Positions 35,470 to 44,092 are shown, counted from the stretch's first letter. The stretch is 64,000 nt of DNA from Pseudomonas asiatica (GCF_040214835.1 NZ_CP157874.1:2918001-2982000), one strand, 5' to 3'. Notes: generated by a model not told the origin, from the letters alone. A program made the numbers and translations.

Positions 35470-36125
35470 TTGCCGTGGTGATCCCGGCCCACAACGAGGC
35501 CCGGCGCCTTGGGCGCTGCCTGCGGGCAGTACTGGCTGCCGCCCTGCAGGCGCAGCAGGCGGGGCACCAGGTGGAGGTGCTGGTGGTGCTGGACCGCTGC
35601 AGCGATGGCAGCGCCGCCGTGGCAAGGCGTTTCGGTGTACAGGTGCTGACGGTGGATGCCGGCAACGTCGGTATGGCCCGCCGGGTGGGCGCGGCATACA
35701 TGGTCGAGCGCGGCGCGCAGTGGCTGGCCTGCACCGATGCCGACAGCCGGGTGCCAGAGCACTGGCTGCTGTCGCAACTGGCCTGCAGGGCCGAGGTGGT
35801 GTGCGGCACGGTGCATGTCGAGTACTGGCAACCCTGGCAGACAGCGGCCTTGCGCAAGCTGTACCACAGCCGTTACCAGGCACGTGAGGGGCATCGGCAT
35901 GTGCATGGGGCCAATCTGGGTGTGTGTGCCGACGCCTATGATCGGGTGGGCGGCTTCCAGCCCCTGGCGGCACATGAGGATGTGCAACTGGTCAACGACC
36001 TGCAGGCCAGTGGGGCGCAGATCGTATGGACCGCCAGGCATAGCGTGGCCACCAGCAGCCGGCGCGACAGCCGCGCGCGCGAAGGGTTTGGTGATTATCT
36101 GGCGGGGTTGCAGACACAGGTTTGA
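35466..36125 (+). CDS. Family 2 glycosyltransferase
   Basis: This 219-residue GT-A enzyme has IAVVIPAHNEARRLGRCL, LVVLDRCSDGS, the metal-binding CTDADSRVP (D-x-D) and a late GGFQPLAAHEDVQLVNDL (the E-D general-base region). It lacks membrane segments. Donor and acceptor are unknown. It closes the four-gene unit, and the following 360-bp gap holds two paired repeats and no gene. Confidence 0.86.
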   Translation: MIAVVIPAHNEARRLGRCLRAVLAAALQAQQAGHQVEVLVVLDRCSDGSAAVARRFGVQVLTVDAGNVGMARRVGAAYMVERGAQWLACTDADSRVPEHWLLSQLACRAEVVCGTVHVEYWQPWQTAALRKLYHSRYQAREGHRHVHGANLGVCADAYDRVGGFQPLAAHEDVQLVNDLQASGAQIVWTARHSVATSSRRDSRAREGFGDYLAGLQTQV

Positions 36126-36193
36126 TGCTGGTTCGCAAGCGGCGCGTACCCTGTGGCAACTGTCTTGCTCAAATTCTAAAAGTTTGCGCGCCC

Positions 36194-36313
36194 CCTGTGG
36201 GAGCGGCCTTGTGTCGCGAAAGGGCTGCAAAGCAGCCCCAGCAATTTCAACTGTTGCGCATCAATCCTGGGGCCGCATTGCGGCCCTTTCGCGACACAAG
36301 GCCGCTCCCACAG
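36194..36313. repeat. Paired inverted repeat (GGAGCGGCCTTGTGTCGCG type, TGTGGG head)
   Basis: It has the same long arms as 12799, 29528 and 56405 but with CCTGTGGG in place of TGTAGG at the tips, so it links the two head variants. It lies 30 bp before a second element. Confidence 0.85.
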
Positions 36314-36344
36314 GTACAGCGACAACCTCGAGAGCAACGCTATA

Positions 36345-36433
36345 CCTGTGGGAGCGGCTTTAGCCGCGAAGAATTCAACGCGGTGCATGGCACCGGCTGC
36401 GCCGGTGTTCGCGGCTAAAGCCGCTCCCACAGG
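36345..36433. repeat. Paired inverted REP-like element (GCGGCTTTAGCCGC type)
   Basis: This is a near-identical copy of the element at 18641, including the GGTGCATGGCACCGGCTGCG centre. Together with 36194-36313 it forms a tandem of two different repeat subtypes downstream of both the glycosyltransferase and ku. Confidence 0.85.
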
Positions 36434-36485
36434 GGGCCGCGTTATGTTCAGTTCCATGCGAGCTGGCTTGCGGTGACGATTCCTT

Positions 36486-37307
36486 TCACGACGCCTTGCG
36501 TGTCTTCTTCGCCGGCTTCTTGCCACCGAGGCTGCGCTTGAGCAGTTCGGTGAGGTCGAGGATGTCGGCGCTTTTCCCCGCTTCCGTCGCCTCGCCCTTC
36601 TCCACAGTCTCGATCTTGCCCTTGCTGGCCTTCTCTTCCACCAGGTCCATGATGGTCTGGCGGAAGGCATCGTGGTAATCCGCGGGTTTCCAGGGCCCGC
36701 TCATGTCTTCCACCAACCGCTTGGCCATGTCCAGTTCGCGCTTGTCCACCTTGGCCTCGGTGACGCTGCTGTCCAGTTCCAGCGTTTCCAGCCCGCGCAC
36801 TTCTTCGGGCCAGCGCAGGGTGATCATCACCAGCGCATCATCCAGCGGGCGTAACAGCGCCAGGTGCTGTCGGGTGTGCAGCACCACCGTGGCCAGCGCC
36901 ACCTTGCCGGTTTTTGCCAGGGTTTCGCGCAGCAAGGCGTACACCTTGCCGCCACGGCGGTCGGGGGTAAGGTAGTACGGCGTGTCGAAGTGCTGCAGCG
37001 GGATCTCGCCAGCCTCCACGAAGGAAAAGATATCGATCGTCTGGGTCGCCTCGGGCCGGGCCTTGCGGATTTCCTCCTCGCTGATCACCACGTAGCGGCC
37101 CTTCTCGAACTCGACGCCCTTGACGATGTTGTCCTTGTCGATTTCCTTGCCGGTGACCTTGTTCACCCGCTTGTAGCCGACCGGTTCCATGCTGCGCTTG
37201 TCGAGCCAGTCGAAATCGACCCGCTCGGTGCGCACCGCGGTGTTGAGGGCCACGGGGATGTGCACGAGGCCGAAACTGATGGCGCCTTTCCAGATTGCCC
37301 TAGCCAT
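36486..37307 (-). CDS. ku: Ku, DNA end-binding protein of NHEJ
   Basis: This 273-residue bacterial Ku begins ARAIWKGAISFGLVHIPVAL, the universal start of the family, and has the bridge-region segment DYHDAFRQTIMDLVEEKASK. The lysine-rich C-terminal tail (GGKKPAKKTRKAS) is the DNA-binding extension of bacterial Ku. It forms a homodimeric ring on broken ends and recruits LigD, encoded nearby on the opposite strand. GGGAGC precedes the ATG. Confidence 0.95.
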   Translation of the reverse strand: MARAIWKGAISFGLVHIPVALNTAVRTERVDFDWLDKRSMEPVGYKRVNKVTGKEIDKDNIVKGVEFEKGRYVVISEEEIRKARPEATQTIDIFSFVEAGEIPLQHFDTPYYLTPDRRGGKVYALLRETLAKTGKVALATVVLHTRQHLALLRPLDDALVMITLRWPEEVRGLETLELDSSVTEAKVDKRELDMAKRLVEDMSGPWKPADYHDAFRQTIMDLVEEKASKGKIETVEKGEATEAGKSADILDLTELLKRSLGGKKPAKKTRKAS

Positions 37308-37379
37308 TGAGGTGCTCCCAGGTTGCCTGCCAATACCTGAATCGACTGCAACGGGCGGCGAAGGTTTAGCCGCCCCGCC

Positions 37380-38285
37380 CTACGGCAGCGGGTTGCCGCC
37401 GGTCACGCCGAACACCTCGCCGGTGATGTAGCTGGACTCCTGGCTGGCCAGCAACACATACACCGGCGCACATTCGGCGGGCTGCCCCGGTCGCTTCATC
37501 GGTGTATGCGCGCCGAAGTCGGGGATTTTCTCCGGTGGCTGGCCGCCGCTGGGCTGCAGCACGGTCCAGATGGGGCCAGGGGCAACGGCGTTGACCCGGA
37601 TACCGCGCTCGATCACCTGCTTGGCCAAGGCCTTGGTGAAGGCAACGATCGCGGCCTTGGTGGTGGCATAGTCGAGCAAGGTGGCCGAAGGCTGGTAGGA
37701 CTGGATCGAGGCGGTGTTGATGATGGTCGCCCCCGCCGGCATCAGCGGCACGGCCGCCTGGCACAGCCAGAACAGCGCGTAGACGTTGGTTTTCAGGGTG
37801 TGGTCGAACTGCTCGTGGCTGACCTGGCTGATGTCCTTGCGCGCCTCCTGCTTGCCGGCGACGTTGACCAGGATGTCCAGGCCGCCGAGCTGCTCGTGGG
37901 CCTGGTCGACCAGTTCCTTGCAGAACTGCTCGTCCTTCAGGTCACCGGCAAGGGCCACCACCTTGCGGCCTTCGGCTTCGATCAGCTTGATGACTTCGCG
38001 GGCATCGGGTTGTTCGATGGGCAGGTAATTGAGGGCAATGTCGGCACCCTCGCGGGCGAAGGCAATGGCCACTGCCCGGCCGATGCCCGAGTCTGCGCCG
38101 GTGATCAGCGCCTTGCGCCCCGCCAGGCGGCCAAAGCCCTTGTAGGTGGTTTCGCCGTGGTCTGGTTCGGGCTGCATGTTGGCGTCCAGCCCTGGTGCTG
38201 GCTGGCCTTGGGCCGGGAACGGAGGGTGCGGGTACTGGGTCAGCGGGTTCTGCATGCTGAACTGGTCGTGCGGTTTGCTGGGCAT
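37380..38285 (-). CDS. Short-chain dehydrogenase/reductase (YghA-like)
   Basis: This 301-residue SDR has a 50-residue N-terminal extension ([17 protein letters not shown]) seen in YghA-type stress oxidoreductases. The Rossmann loop is [16 protein letters not shown], then NVAGKQE, and the catalytic YATTKAA (Y-x-x-x-K) preceded by [13 protein letters not shown] lies 8 bases before ATG 38285; the GTG at 38294 overlaps that site and is rejected. It follows the ku start region by 72 bp in the same direction but is upstream of ku, so both may share a transcript. Confidence 0.85.
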   Translation of the reverse strand: MPSKPHDQFSMQNPLTQYPHPPFPAQGQPAPGLDANMQPEPDHGETTYKGFGRLAGRKALITGADSGIGRAVAIAFAREGADIALNYLPIEQPDAREVIKLIEAEGRKVVALAGDLKDEQFCKELVDQAHEQLGGLDILVNVAGKQEARKDISQVSHEQFDHTLKTNVYALFWLCQAAVPLMPAGATIINTASIQSYQPSATLLDYATTKAAIVAFTKALAKQVIERGIRVNAVAPGPIWTVLQPSGGQPPEKIPDFGAHTPMKRPGQPAECAPVYVLLASQESSYITGEVFGVTGGNPLP

Positions 38286-38315
38286 GGGGGCCACTCCTCT
38301 GGTGAAACCGGTGTT

Positions 38316-38395
38316 GGCCCATTCGCGGGCTTGCCCGCTCCCACAGGTATTGAAACTGGTGGTAGTCCTGTGGGAGCGGGCAAGCCCGCGAAGGC
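38316..38395. repeat. Paired inverted REP-like element (GCGGGCTTGCCCGC type)
   Basis: TTCGCGGGCTTGCCCGCTCC plus CACAGG is mirrored after 25 bases. It lies between the SDR start and the downstream end of the repeat-protein gene on the same strand. Confidence 0.85.
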
Positions 38396-38485
38396 CGTTC
38401 TACCGATTTCGAGGTAAACCGCCATCGATGGTTTTTTCCGACTGGCCCAAACACTGACCAGCGGTCGATACGTCACTCAAAGTGA

Positions 38486-39376
38486 CTAGTTCCGTACCTC
38501 AGCTGTGTCGACATCCGGCGCATCCGGTGCATCTGGCGCGTCTGGAGCATCTGGCGCGTCGTCCACATCCGCCCTTGCAGCGTCTCTGGCTGCATTGGCA
38601 GCGACTTTGGCTTCGTCCCTGGCGGCATCTGCCGTAGCCCTGGCAGCATCTCTGGCGGCATCAGCTTCGTCTCGGGCTGCGTCGCGGGCAGCATCTGCCG
38701 CGGCCCTGGCAGCGTCTCTGGCTTCATCTGCGCCGGCTACGCCAGCAGCTTTTGCGGCGTCACGGGCTGCATCCGCCTCGGCTCTGGCAGCGTCTCTGGC
38801 GGCATCTGCAGTAGCTTTTGCCGCATCCCGGGCGGCATCTGCCTCAGCCCTTGCAGCGTCTCTGGCTGCATCAGCATCGTCTCGCGCTGCGTCCCTGGCG
38901 GCATCTGCCGCATCGTTGTCGTTGTCGTTGTCATGCGCATCGCCTGGGCCTCTGCCGGCCATGCCACCATGGTCACCATCGCCGGCCCCCGGGCCACCAT
39001 GGCCGCCATGACCGCCACCGCCGTCACCGCCGTGACCACTGCCTCCGCCACCGCTGCCACCGCTGCCACCACCGTGACCGCCACCGCCTCCAGAGCCACC
39101 GCTGCCACCACCGTGACCACCGCCACCTCCAGAGCCACCGCCGCCACTACCGTGACCGCCGCCGCCTCCAGAACCACCGCTGCCACCACCGTGACCGCCG
39201 CCACCTCCAGAGCCACCGCCACCGCCGCTGCCGCCGTGGCCACCACCACCGCCGCCGCTGCCACCGTCTTTGGCATACACGCTGGAGAAACTACCGATGT
39301 AGTCGGGCACCAGGACGGTCGAGGCCGACAGGACGCCACCTATTGCCAATGCCAACAAACATTTCTTGAGCAACAT
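38486..39376 (-). CDS. Secreted Gly-rich protein with LEA-like 11-residue repeats
   Basis: This 296-residue protein has a signal peptide (about 1-35, LLALAIGGVLSASTVLVPDY). A glycine tract with His and Ser follows (about 37-145, GGGGGHGGGSGGSG units), then an acidic linker. Ten tandem 11-mers of the form ADAARDAARAE come next (about 158-278), broken once by GVAG after the fifth. The end is a (DAP)n tail. Eleven-residue amphipathic repeats of this kind characterise group 3 LEA desiccation proteins. A GGAGG site precedes the ATG. Neighbours are stress and DNA-repair genes. I cannot name a family; the protein is expected outside the inner membrane. Confidence 0.75.
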   Translation of the reverse strand: MLLKKCLLALAIGGVLSASTVLVPDYIGSFSSVYAKDGGSGGGGGGHGGSGGGGGSGGGGGHGGGSGGSGGGGGHGSGGGGSGGGGGHGGGSGGSGGGGGHGGGSGGSGGGGSGHGGDGGGGHGGHGGPGAGDGDHGGMAGRGPGDAHDNDNDNDAADAARDAARDDADAARDAARAEADAARDAAKATADAARDAARAEADAARDAAKAAGVAGADEARDAARAAADAARDAARDEADAARDAARATADAARDEAKVAANAARDAARADVDDAPDAPDAPDAPDAPDVDTAEVRN

Positions 39377-39544
39377 GATGCACCTCCGCTTGGAGTTGCG
39401 TCGTCATCTCCGTATCGAACGCAATGACCAATGAGTTCGCAACCGCCCATGGAGCGGACAGCCAACCGGCGCGGCCATAGATCTGCAGTGTCAGCGAGCA
39501 GCTTCGGTTTCGCACGATCCTTCAGAGCCAGTCAGCATCTTTGC

Positions 39545-39561
39545 GTGGGAAATATTCCCAC
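39545..39561. promoter_or_regulatory. 17-bp palindrome upstream of the Gly-rich gene
   Basis: GTGGGAA-ATA-TTCCCAC is a perfect odd palindrome about 170 bp before the repeat-protein start. AT-rich sequence follows (CATATTAAGACTAGTACTGT). It may be an operator; no regulator is assigned. The rest of this 392-bp gap holds the repeat at 39634 and no gene. Confidence 0.35.
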
Positions 39562-39633
39562 ATATTAAGACTAGTACTGTCTGCCTGAGTTCAAAGGACC
39601 GAATATCAGGCCAAGGCACGTTCTAAGACTGTT

Positions 39634-39766
39634 GGGGCCGCTTTGCGGCCCTTCGCGGCGGTTCGGCGTCCCGACGTGCCCGCTGCCACAGGTTTGGTGC
39701 CATGCTCAGGATATGCGCGGTTCCTGTGGGAGCGGGCGAGCCCGCGAAGGGCTGCAAAGCAGCCCC
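39634..39766. repeat. Degenerate paired inverted REP-like element
   Basis: GGGGCCGCTTTGCGGCCCTT at the left and GGGCTGCAAAGCAGCCCC at the right enclose a diverged left REP head (CCCGCTGCCACAGG) and an intact right head (CCTGTGGGAGCGGGCGAGCC). It is more decayed than the other copies. Confidence 0.75.
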
Positions 39767-39768
39767 AA

Positions 39769-40356
39769 TCACGCCTGGCTGAACAGCACCTGCCTGAAAG
39801 CCTCAGCCGCCAGGTGTACCTGCACCGCCCAGTCCTGCGCCGCGTCACTGCCGGCATCATCGGAAATGTATTTCAGGCACACGAACGGGATGCCTTCGCC
39901 GCGTGCGATCAGCGCCAGCACGTAGGCTTCCATGTCGACCACGTCATAAGGTGCATCGCCATGGTTGATCTCGAAGCTGTCGCCACTGCCGCAGGTTTCC
40001 AGGGCCAGGCCGGGGATCTGCGCCCCATGCTCCAGCACCACCGGGATGTCCGACAGAGGTGTCTGGTAGCGGGCGAAGCCCAGCGGGGTCACATCCATGT
40101 CGCGCTGCACGAAGCGGGTACAGCACACCACCTCGCCCTTGCCATGGCGCTGGCTGCCGGCCGAGCCGAGGTTGACGATCAGCCTGGGCCGGCGCGCGGC
40201 AATGGCCTTGGTCAGGGCGATGGCGGCATTGACCTTGCCGATGCCGGTGAACACGGTGTTGACGTCAGCGAATACATCGCCGGCCTCGGCTTCGAGGGCG
40301 AAGACAAACAACGTGTCGTCCAGGGAAATGTCGGGGAATTGCTTGATCAGCATCAT
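39769..40356 (-). CDS. MTA/SAH-type nucleosidase (nucleoside phosphorylase fold)
   Basis: This 195-residue protein of the PNP/UDP superfamily has LFVFALEAEAGDVF at the N-terminus, VNLGSAGSQ in the core, and VVDMEAYVLALIA with LKYISDDAGSDA. The last two match the M-E and S-D catalytic positions of MTA/SAH nucleosidases. It is shorter than MtnN (about 230). The likely reaction is cleavage of a thio-nucleoside; SAH from the neighbouring methyltransferase is an attractive substrate. The start is 40356 or 40353; neither has a strong ribosome site. It is last in the six-gene minus-strand run, 56 bp after the ligase gene. Confidence 0.75.
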   Translation of the reverse strand: MMLIKQFPDISLDDTLFVFALEAEAGDVFADVNTVFTGIGKVNAAIALTKAIAARRPRLIVNLGSAGSQRHGKGEVVCCTRFVQRDMDVTPLGFARYQTPLSDIPVVLEHGAQIPGLALETCGSGDSFEINHGDAPYDVVDMEAYVLALIARGEGIPFVCLKYISDDAGSDAAQDWAVQVHLAAEAFRQVLFSQA

Positions 40357-40412
40357 GGCGCAGGTGGTTCCGAGTGGCTGCGAAAGGCGCGGCCATTTTC
40401 GGCAAACCCCGG

Positions 40413-41519
40413 CTAATTGCAAGCCCCGGCGGCCACCACGGCCCGTAACGCCTGCACCCTGCCCAGGCCGGCAGCGCTGGCCTGAGCCAGGCATTGCAGT
40501 TGCTGGTCGGCATGGGTGCCGTCGCGCAGCAGGCGTTGTGCATGGTGGAAGGCGCGCTCGGCGTCTGCGGTGTCGATCGGCAACTGCTCCTGCAATTGAG
40601 CCAACCAACCTTCGGCCGTGACCGGCTGTTGCTCATGCAGGCCAATGAACTCGCCCTGGCGCCCATGACGCATGGCGCGCCAGTAGTTTTCCTGGGTGAT
40701 CCAGCGCTGTTCGCGGTTGCAGGCCGCCGGGTCATGCCGGTACACGATGCTGTGCTCCACCAGGTGACGAAACAGCGCAGCGATGCACAGCGCGTCCTCC
40801 AGCCGCGGGCAGCCGTCGCAGATGCGCAGCTCGACCGTCGGGAAACGCCGCGAAGGCCGGATCGCCCACCAGAAGTCGCCATCCGCGGCTAGCGACCCTG
40901 TGCGTTGCAGCAATGCACGGTAGCGCTCGTAGGCGGCCCAGTCCGGCAACGGCTCGGGCAAGCCCATGTGCGGCCATTCCCCGCAAATCACCCGACGATA
41001 GCTCATGTAGCCGGTGCACTGGCCTTCCCACAGCGGGGATGACGCACTCAGCACCAGCAACAGGGGCAACCAGCCCAGTACGCGGTTGATCAATTGCATG
41101 CGGTCGCAACCTGGCGGTACGCCCACGTGTACATGCAGGCCGTTGAGCAGGCTGCGCCGCGCCACATGCCGGTAGTCAGCGAACAGTTGCTGGTAGTGCG
41201 CCGGGGTAGCAGGTTTCTGCCGCAGCCAGGCGGCATTGGGGTGGCTCGCCGCACCGTACAGGCCCATGCCCTCTTCGGCCAGCGCTGTGTTCAGCTGCTG
41301 GCGGCTGTGCTGGAAGAACTCGCGTGCCTCGAACAGGTTGGCGAACACCGGCGAGGCCACCTCGATCTGGCTGCGGAACATTTCCTGGGCAAAATGCTGG
41401 CCCAGCGCCTTGCGACAACGCCCGACCACGGCTGGCGAAGGTGTGGCTGGCACCTGCCCTGTGTCCAGGTTCACCAGCAGGTATTCTTCCTCGATGCCGA
41501 ACGTGCAGGGTCGGGCCAT
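40413..41519 (-). CDS. YbdK-type carboxylate-amine ligase (GCS2 family)
   Basis: This 368-residue glutamate-cysteine ligase family 2 protein has TFGIEEEYLLVNLDTG at the start (metal- and glutamate-binding glutamates), NGLHVHVGVP in the centre and FPTVELRICDGCPRLEDAL later. E. coli YbdK has only weak gamma-glutamylcysteine synthetase activity, so these enzymes probably join other amines to carboxylates. It lies 6 bp after the methyltransferase gene and is clearly cotranscribed with it. Confidence 0.86.
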   Translation of the reverse strand: MARPCTFGIEEEYLLVNLDTGQVPATPSPAVVGRCRKALGQHFAQEMFRSQIEVASPVFANLFEAREFFQHSRQQLNTALAEEGMGLYGAASHPNAAWLRQKPATPAHYQQLFADYRHVARRSLLNGLHVHVGVPPGCDRMQLINRVLGWLPLLLVLSASSPLWEGQCTGYMSYRRVICGEWPHMGLPEPLPDWAAYERYRALLQRTGSLAADGDFWWAIRPSRRFPTVELRICDGCPRLEDALCIAALFRHLVEHSIVYRHDPAACNREQRWITQENYWRAMRHGRQGEFIGLHEQQPVTAEGWLAQLQEQLPIDTADAERAFHHAQRLLRDGTHADQQLQCLAQASAAGLGRVQALRAVVAAGACN

Positions 41520-41525
41520 GCTGCC

Positions 41526-42479
41526 TCAGCTGTTGCGGGTAACTGTGAGCACCACCGCGGCGATGCGCTCGACCTGCTCGTAACCGGGTTCGTTCAGTTG
41601 CTCGCCGAACACGTCCGGGTCGATTTCCCGATACACCCAGGACCATTCCGGGCCCGCCAGGCGCAGGCGAATGGCTTCGAGCAAGGCGTCCCGGCCTTCG
41701 ACGATCGCCACGCCGGTATACAACAGTAGCGAGCCCCCCGAGCCGAGCCGCTCGCAGGCTTGTTCGACGATCCGCAGCGAAAGCTGCGCGCCGAGCGAAC
41801 CGCCGCCATGCCGATAGGTACGTTCGCTGGCATCGAGCATGTACGGCGGGTTGGCAACGATAAGGTCGAACAGCCCGGTAATGCCGCCGAGCAGGTCACT
41901 TGGCTCCACGGACACATTGCTCAGGCCCGCCAATGCCGCGTTGATCGCGGTGTAACGCAGCGCGAGCGGGTTGATATCCACGGCGCTGACCTGGGCATGG
42001 GGAGCCGCCCGGGCAATCAGCAAGGCGCCCACACCCGTGCCGCAACCGATATCCACGGCATGCTCGACACGCTTTGGCGTGCGTTGCAAGTGATCATGGA
42101 TGACCTGGGCGAAACGGTAACTGTCGGGGCCGAAAAACACCGCGTCGGAATGTTGGGTGGGGTACGCGGAGTGCACCAGCAGCAGGTCGTCGAGCGTGGA
42201 CCAGCGCACGCGGCTGATCAGCAAATCACCGTGCTCCTCGAGTACCTGGGCCTGCCGCATCTGGTCCAGCTCATCGGCAGAAACCAGTGACGAACGGAAC
42301 GGACGGTTCCAGCCGAACACATCGCGCACTGTCCTGGCCTGCCCGGCTTCCGGGCGCGCATTCACGCGAGCATGGGTTGCCGGGGTGACGCAAGTGAAGC
42401 GGTAGCCGTCGGCGCGCAGGCGCCTGCCTAGTTGCAGCACTGCCTGGTCAGCCTGGGTCTGTTGCGGATCGAGCAGCAT
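41526..42479 (-). CDS. Class I methyltransferase with NPPY motif
   Basis: This 317-residue protein has an N-terminal wing-like domain (about 1-115). The Rossmann methyltransferase has VDIGCGTGVGALLIARA and AVDINPLALRYT, with LIVANPPYM as the substrate loop. N-P-P-Y occurs in enzymes that methylate planar nitrogen of glutamine, adenine or small molecules, as in PrmC/HemK. It is not prmC itself by length and context. One-base overlap (TGATG) with the upstream diiron gene and a 6-bp gap to the ligase indicate a tight operon. Confidence 0.83.
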   Translation of the reverse strand: MLLDPQQTQADQAVLQLGRRLRADGYRFTCVTPATHARVNARPEAGQARTVRDVFGWNRPFRSSLVSADELDQMRQAQVLEEHGDLLISRVRWSTLDDLLLVHSAYPTQHSDAVFFGPDSYRFAQVIHDHLQRTPKRVEHAVDIGCGTGVGALLIARAAPHAQVSAVDINPLALRYTAINAALAGLSNVSVEPSDLLGGITGLFDLIVANPPYMLDASERTYRHGGGSLGAQLSLRIVEQACERLGSGGSLLLYTGVAIVEGRDALLEAIRLRLAGPEWSWVYREIDPDVFGEQLNEPGYEQVERIAAVVLTVTRNS

Positions 42480-43813
42480 CAGCGGGTGATCTCCTGAACA
42501 AGGCCGGTAGCACGCATATAGCGCCGAGTGGCCAGCAAGCCTTCCGGTGTTGCATGGCGGTTACCGGACATCGTGTCGATCAACGTCTCGATATCGGCGT
42601 CCGCGGCAGGAGTGGAAAGCGCATCATCCGATTGCACTTGCACCTCCCAGCTGCCAGGCAGCACGCGGCGCCCCCGGGCTTGCCAACCTGCCGCGATCCA
42701 GTCGTGCCATAGTTGTTTTTCATACGCCGTGAACACGCCATACATCGGTGCCGAGGGGCCGTCGATGAGCCCCCACCAGCGGCTATTGGCGGGTGCTTCA
42801 CCACGGCGGATCCAGCCCTGCGCCTGCAGGGCCTGCAGAAACGCGGGCATGGCGCCGGGTTCGGCCAGCCATTGGTTGACGGTACGCTTTTGCAGGCGGC
42901 AATGGTCGGAATGCATGAACTGGCCAAAATTGCGCTTGTGCTCCAGTGCCGACAGCAATTCGGATTCAAGATCGAAGCTGCTGATCAGGCTGGGTGTATC
43001 AAGCCCCAGGTCGTTCAAGCGGTACCCACTGCGCACCCGCTGGTAGAACTGGCCAGCGTCGTCGGCCGGGCAGAGTTGGCGTAGCGCCTGGATGGACAGA
43101 TGCGCATGCCCGCTGGCCGCGTTGTCGATGGTCACGTGAAGCTGGAAATAATGGCCATCGATGCCCAATTCCGCCAGTTCGTAGGTGGTGATCAGCAGAT
43201 GCAACGGTGGTTGTTCATAGCCCAGGTTGTAGCCGATCACCTCGGGAAGGAAATCATCGCCGTGGCGCCCCAATGCCAATTGCAAGGCGCCCTGCAGGTA
43301 ACGTTGGTCGTCCAGTTCAGGCATACCCAGGCAACCCAGCCGGCTCAACAGCCGTTGGTAGATCAGCACATGGTTGCAGCGCGGATCACCGCCACCCAGT
43401 TCTTCCAGGTAGGTGCGAATCAGGCCGTGATAGCGCGGATCGCTCCACTGTCGCAAGGTACTGTGCAGCCATGCCCCGTCCACTGCCTTGGTGGGCGCCA
43501 CTTGTTGCAGGAACCACAACGCCTGGGCGCGGTTGGCAAAATAGCGCCGCGGCGCGCCTTGGCGTCGTTGCTCGAGGTAACTGGCATAGGCCTCGGCCAC
43601 CTGGTTTGCATGGCTAGCGCTCCAGGCTTGCAGCTGAGCAGGATCGGCAGGCAGGTCATCCGGCAAACGCTGCGCGCGTGCCAATTGTTCGCTCAGCCAC
43701 GCCGCGCTCGTGGTGTCGTGGGCCACGAGCAACTTGTGGTAACGCTCCTTCAGGCCTGGCCCATTTGCCGAAGCCGGTATCACCGCGCCGGTCTTGCGGG
43801 TCATTACCGTCAT
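42479..43813 (-). CDS. Heme-oxygenase-like diiron oxidase/oxygenase family protein
   Basis: This 444-residue protein has a central seven-helix domain of the iron-containing redox family. Candidate ligands appear in order: E and H in YLEELGGGDPRCNHVLIYQR, E in FLPEVIGYNLGYE, and H, D and H in FQLHVTIDNAASGHAHLSI. This matches the six-ligand E-H-E-H-D-H set of heme-oxygenase-like diiron enzymes (UndA, SznF type). The 90-residue N-terminus and 150-residue C-terminus are extra. AAGGAC precedes ATG 43813. The gene overlaps the methyltransferase start. The substrate is unknown. Confidence 0.78.
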   Translation of the reverse strand: MTVMTRKTGAVIPASANGPGLKERYHKLLVAHDTTSAAWLSEQLARAQRLPDDLPADPAQLQAWSASHANQVAEAYASYLEQRRQGAPRRYFANRAQALWFLQQVAPTKAVDGAWLHSTLRQWSDPRYHGLIRTYLEELGGGDPRCNHVLIYQRLLSRLGCLGMPELDDQRYLQGALQLALGRHGDDFLPEVIGYNLGYEQPPLHLLITTYELAELGIDGHYFQLHVTIDNAASGHAHLSIQALRQLCPADDAGQFYQRVRSGYRLNDLGLDTPSLISSFDLESELLSALEHKRNFGQFMHSDHCRLQKRTVNQWLAEPGAMPAFLQALQAQGWIRRGEAPANSRWWGLIDGPSAPMYGVFTAYEKQLWHDWIAAGWQARGRRVLPGSWEVQVQSDDALSTPAADADIETLIDTMSGNRHATPEGLLATRRYMRATGLVQEITR

Positions 43814-43834
43814 GCCGTAGTCCTTGTCCGCGTT

Positions 43835-44032
43835 TTATTGGCTGGGTTTCTGGCCAGGCATCGGCTCGGGGTCCGGCGCAGGTTGGGGAGCAGGTTGGTC
43901 GCCGGGTTGCTGCATCTGCAGCGAAGGTTTGCTTTGGTCGGCATCCTTTGCCGGGTGGTCGTTGTCCCGGTCGAAACAGCCACCCAGCAAGCCAAGCGTG
44001 CCCACCAGCGCTATCAGAGGGATCAATCGCAT
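43835..44032 (-). CDS. Small lipoprotein
   Basis: This 65-residue protein has a lipoprotein signal (LIPLIALVGTLGLLGGCFDR, lipobox L-G-G-C). The mature part is short and rich in Pro, Gln and Asp (QPAPQPAPDPEPMPGQKP) and looks disordered. AGGAGAA precedes ATG 44032; the longer frame upstream lacks a signal. It is 21 bp before the diiron gene on the same strand. The role is unknown. Asp at +2 after the lipid Cys would be an inner-membrane retention signal in E. coli, but here +2 is Phe. Confidence 0.75.
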   Translation of the reverse strand: MRLIPLIALVGTLGLLGGCFDRDNDHPAKDADQSKPSLQMQQPGDQPAPQPAPDPEPMPGQKPSQ

Positions 44033-44092
44033 GGGGTTCTCCTCATGTGCAGAATCGCAGTGCCCGATCACCCGGGCACTGCGTAGCCTCAC

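Noticed and set aside
38505..39011. Plus-strand Ala/Ser-rich frame opposite the 11-mer repeats
   Set aside because: It arises from the repetitive complement; the minus frame has a signal peptide, ribosome site and regular repeats.
41526..42479. Assigning the NPPY methyltransferase as PrmC/HemK
   Set aside because: Length, N-terminal domain and operon partners differ; prmC normally follows prfA.
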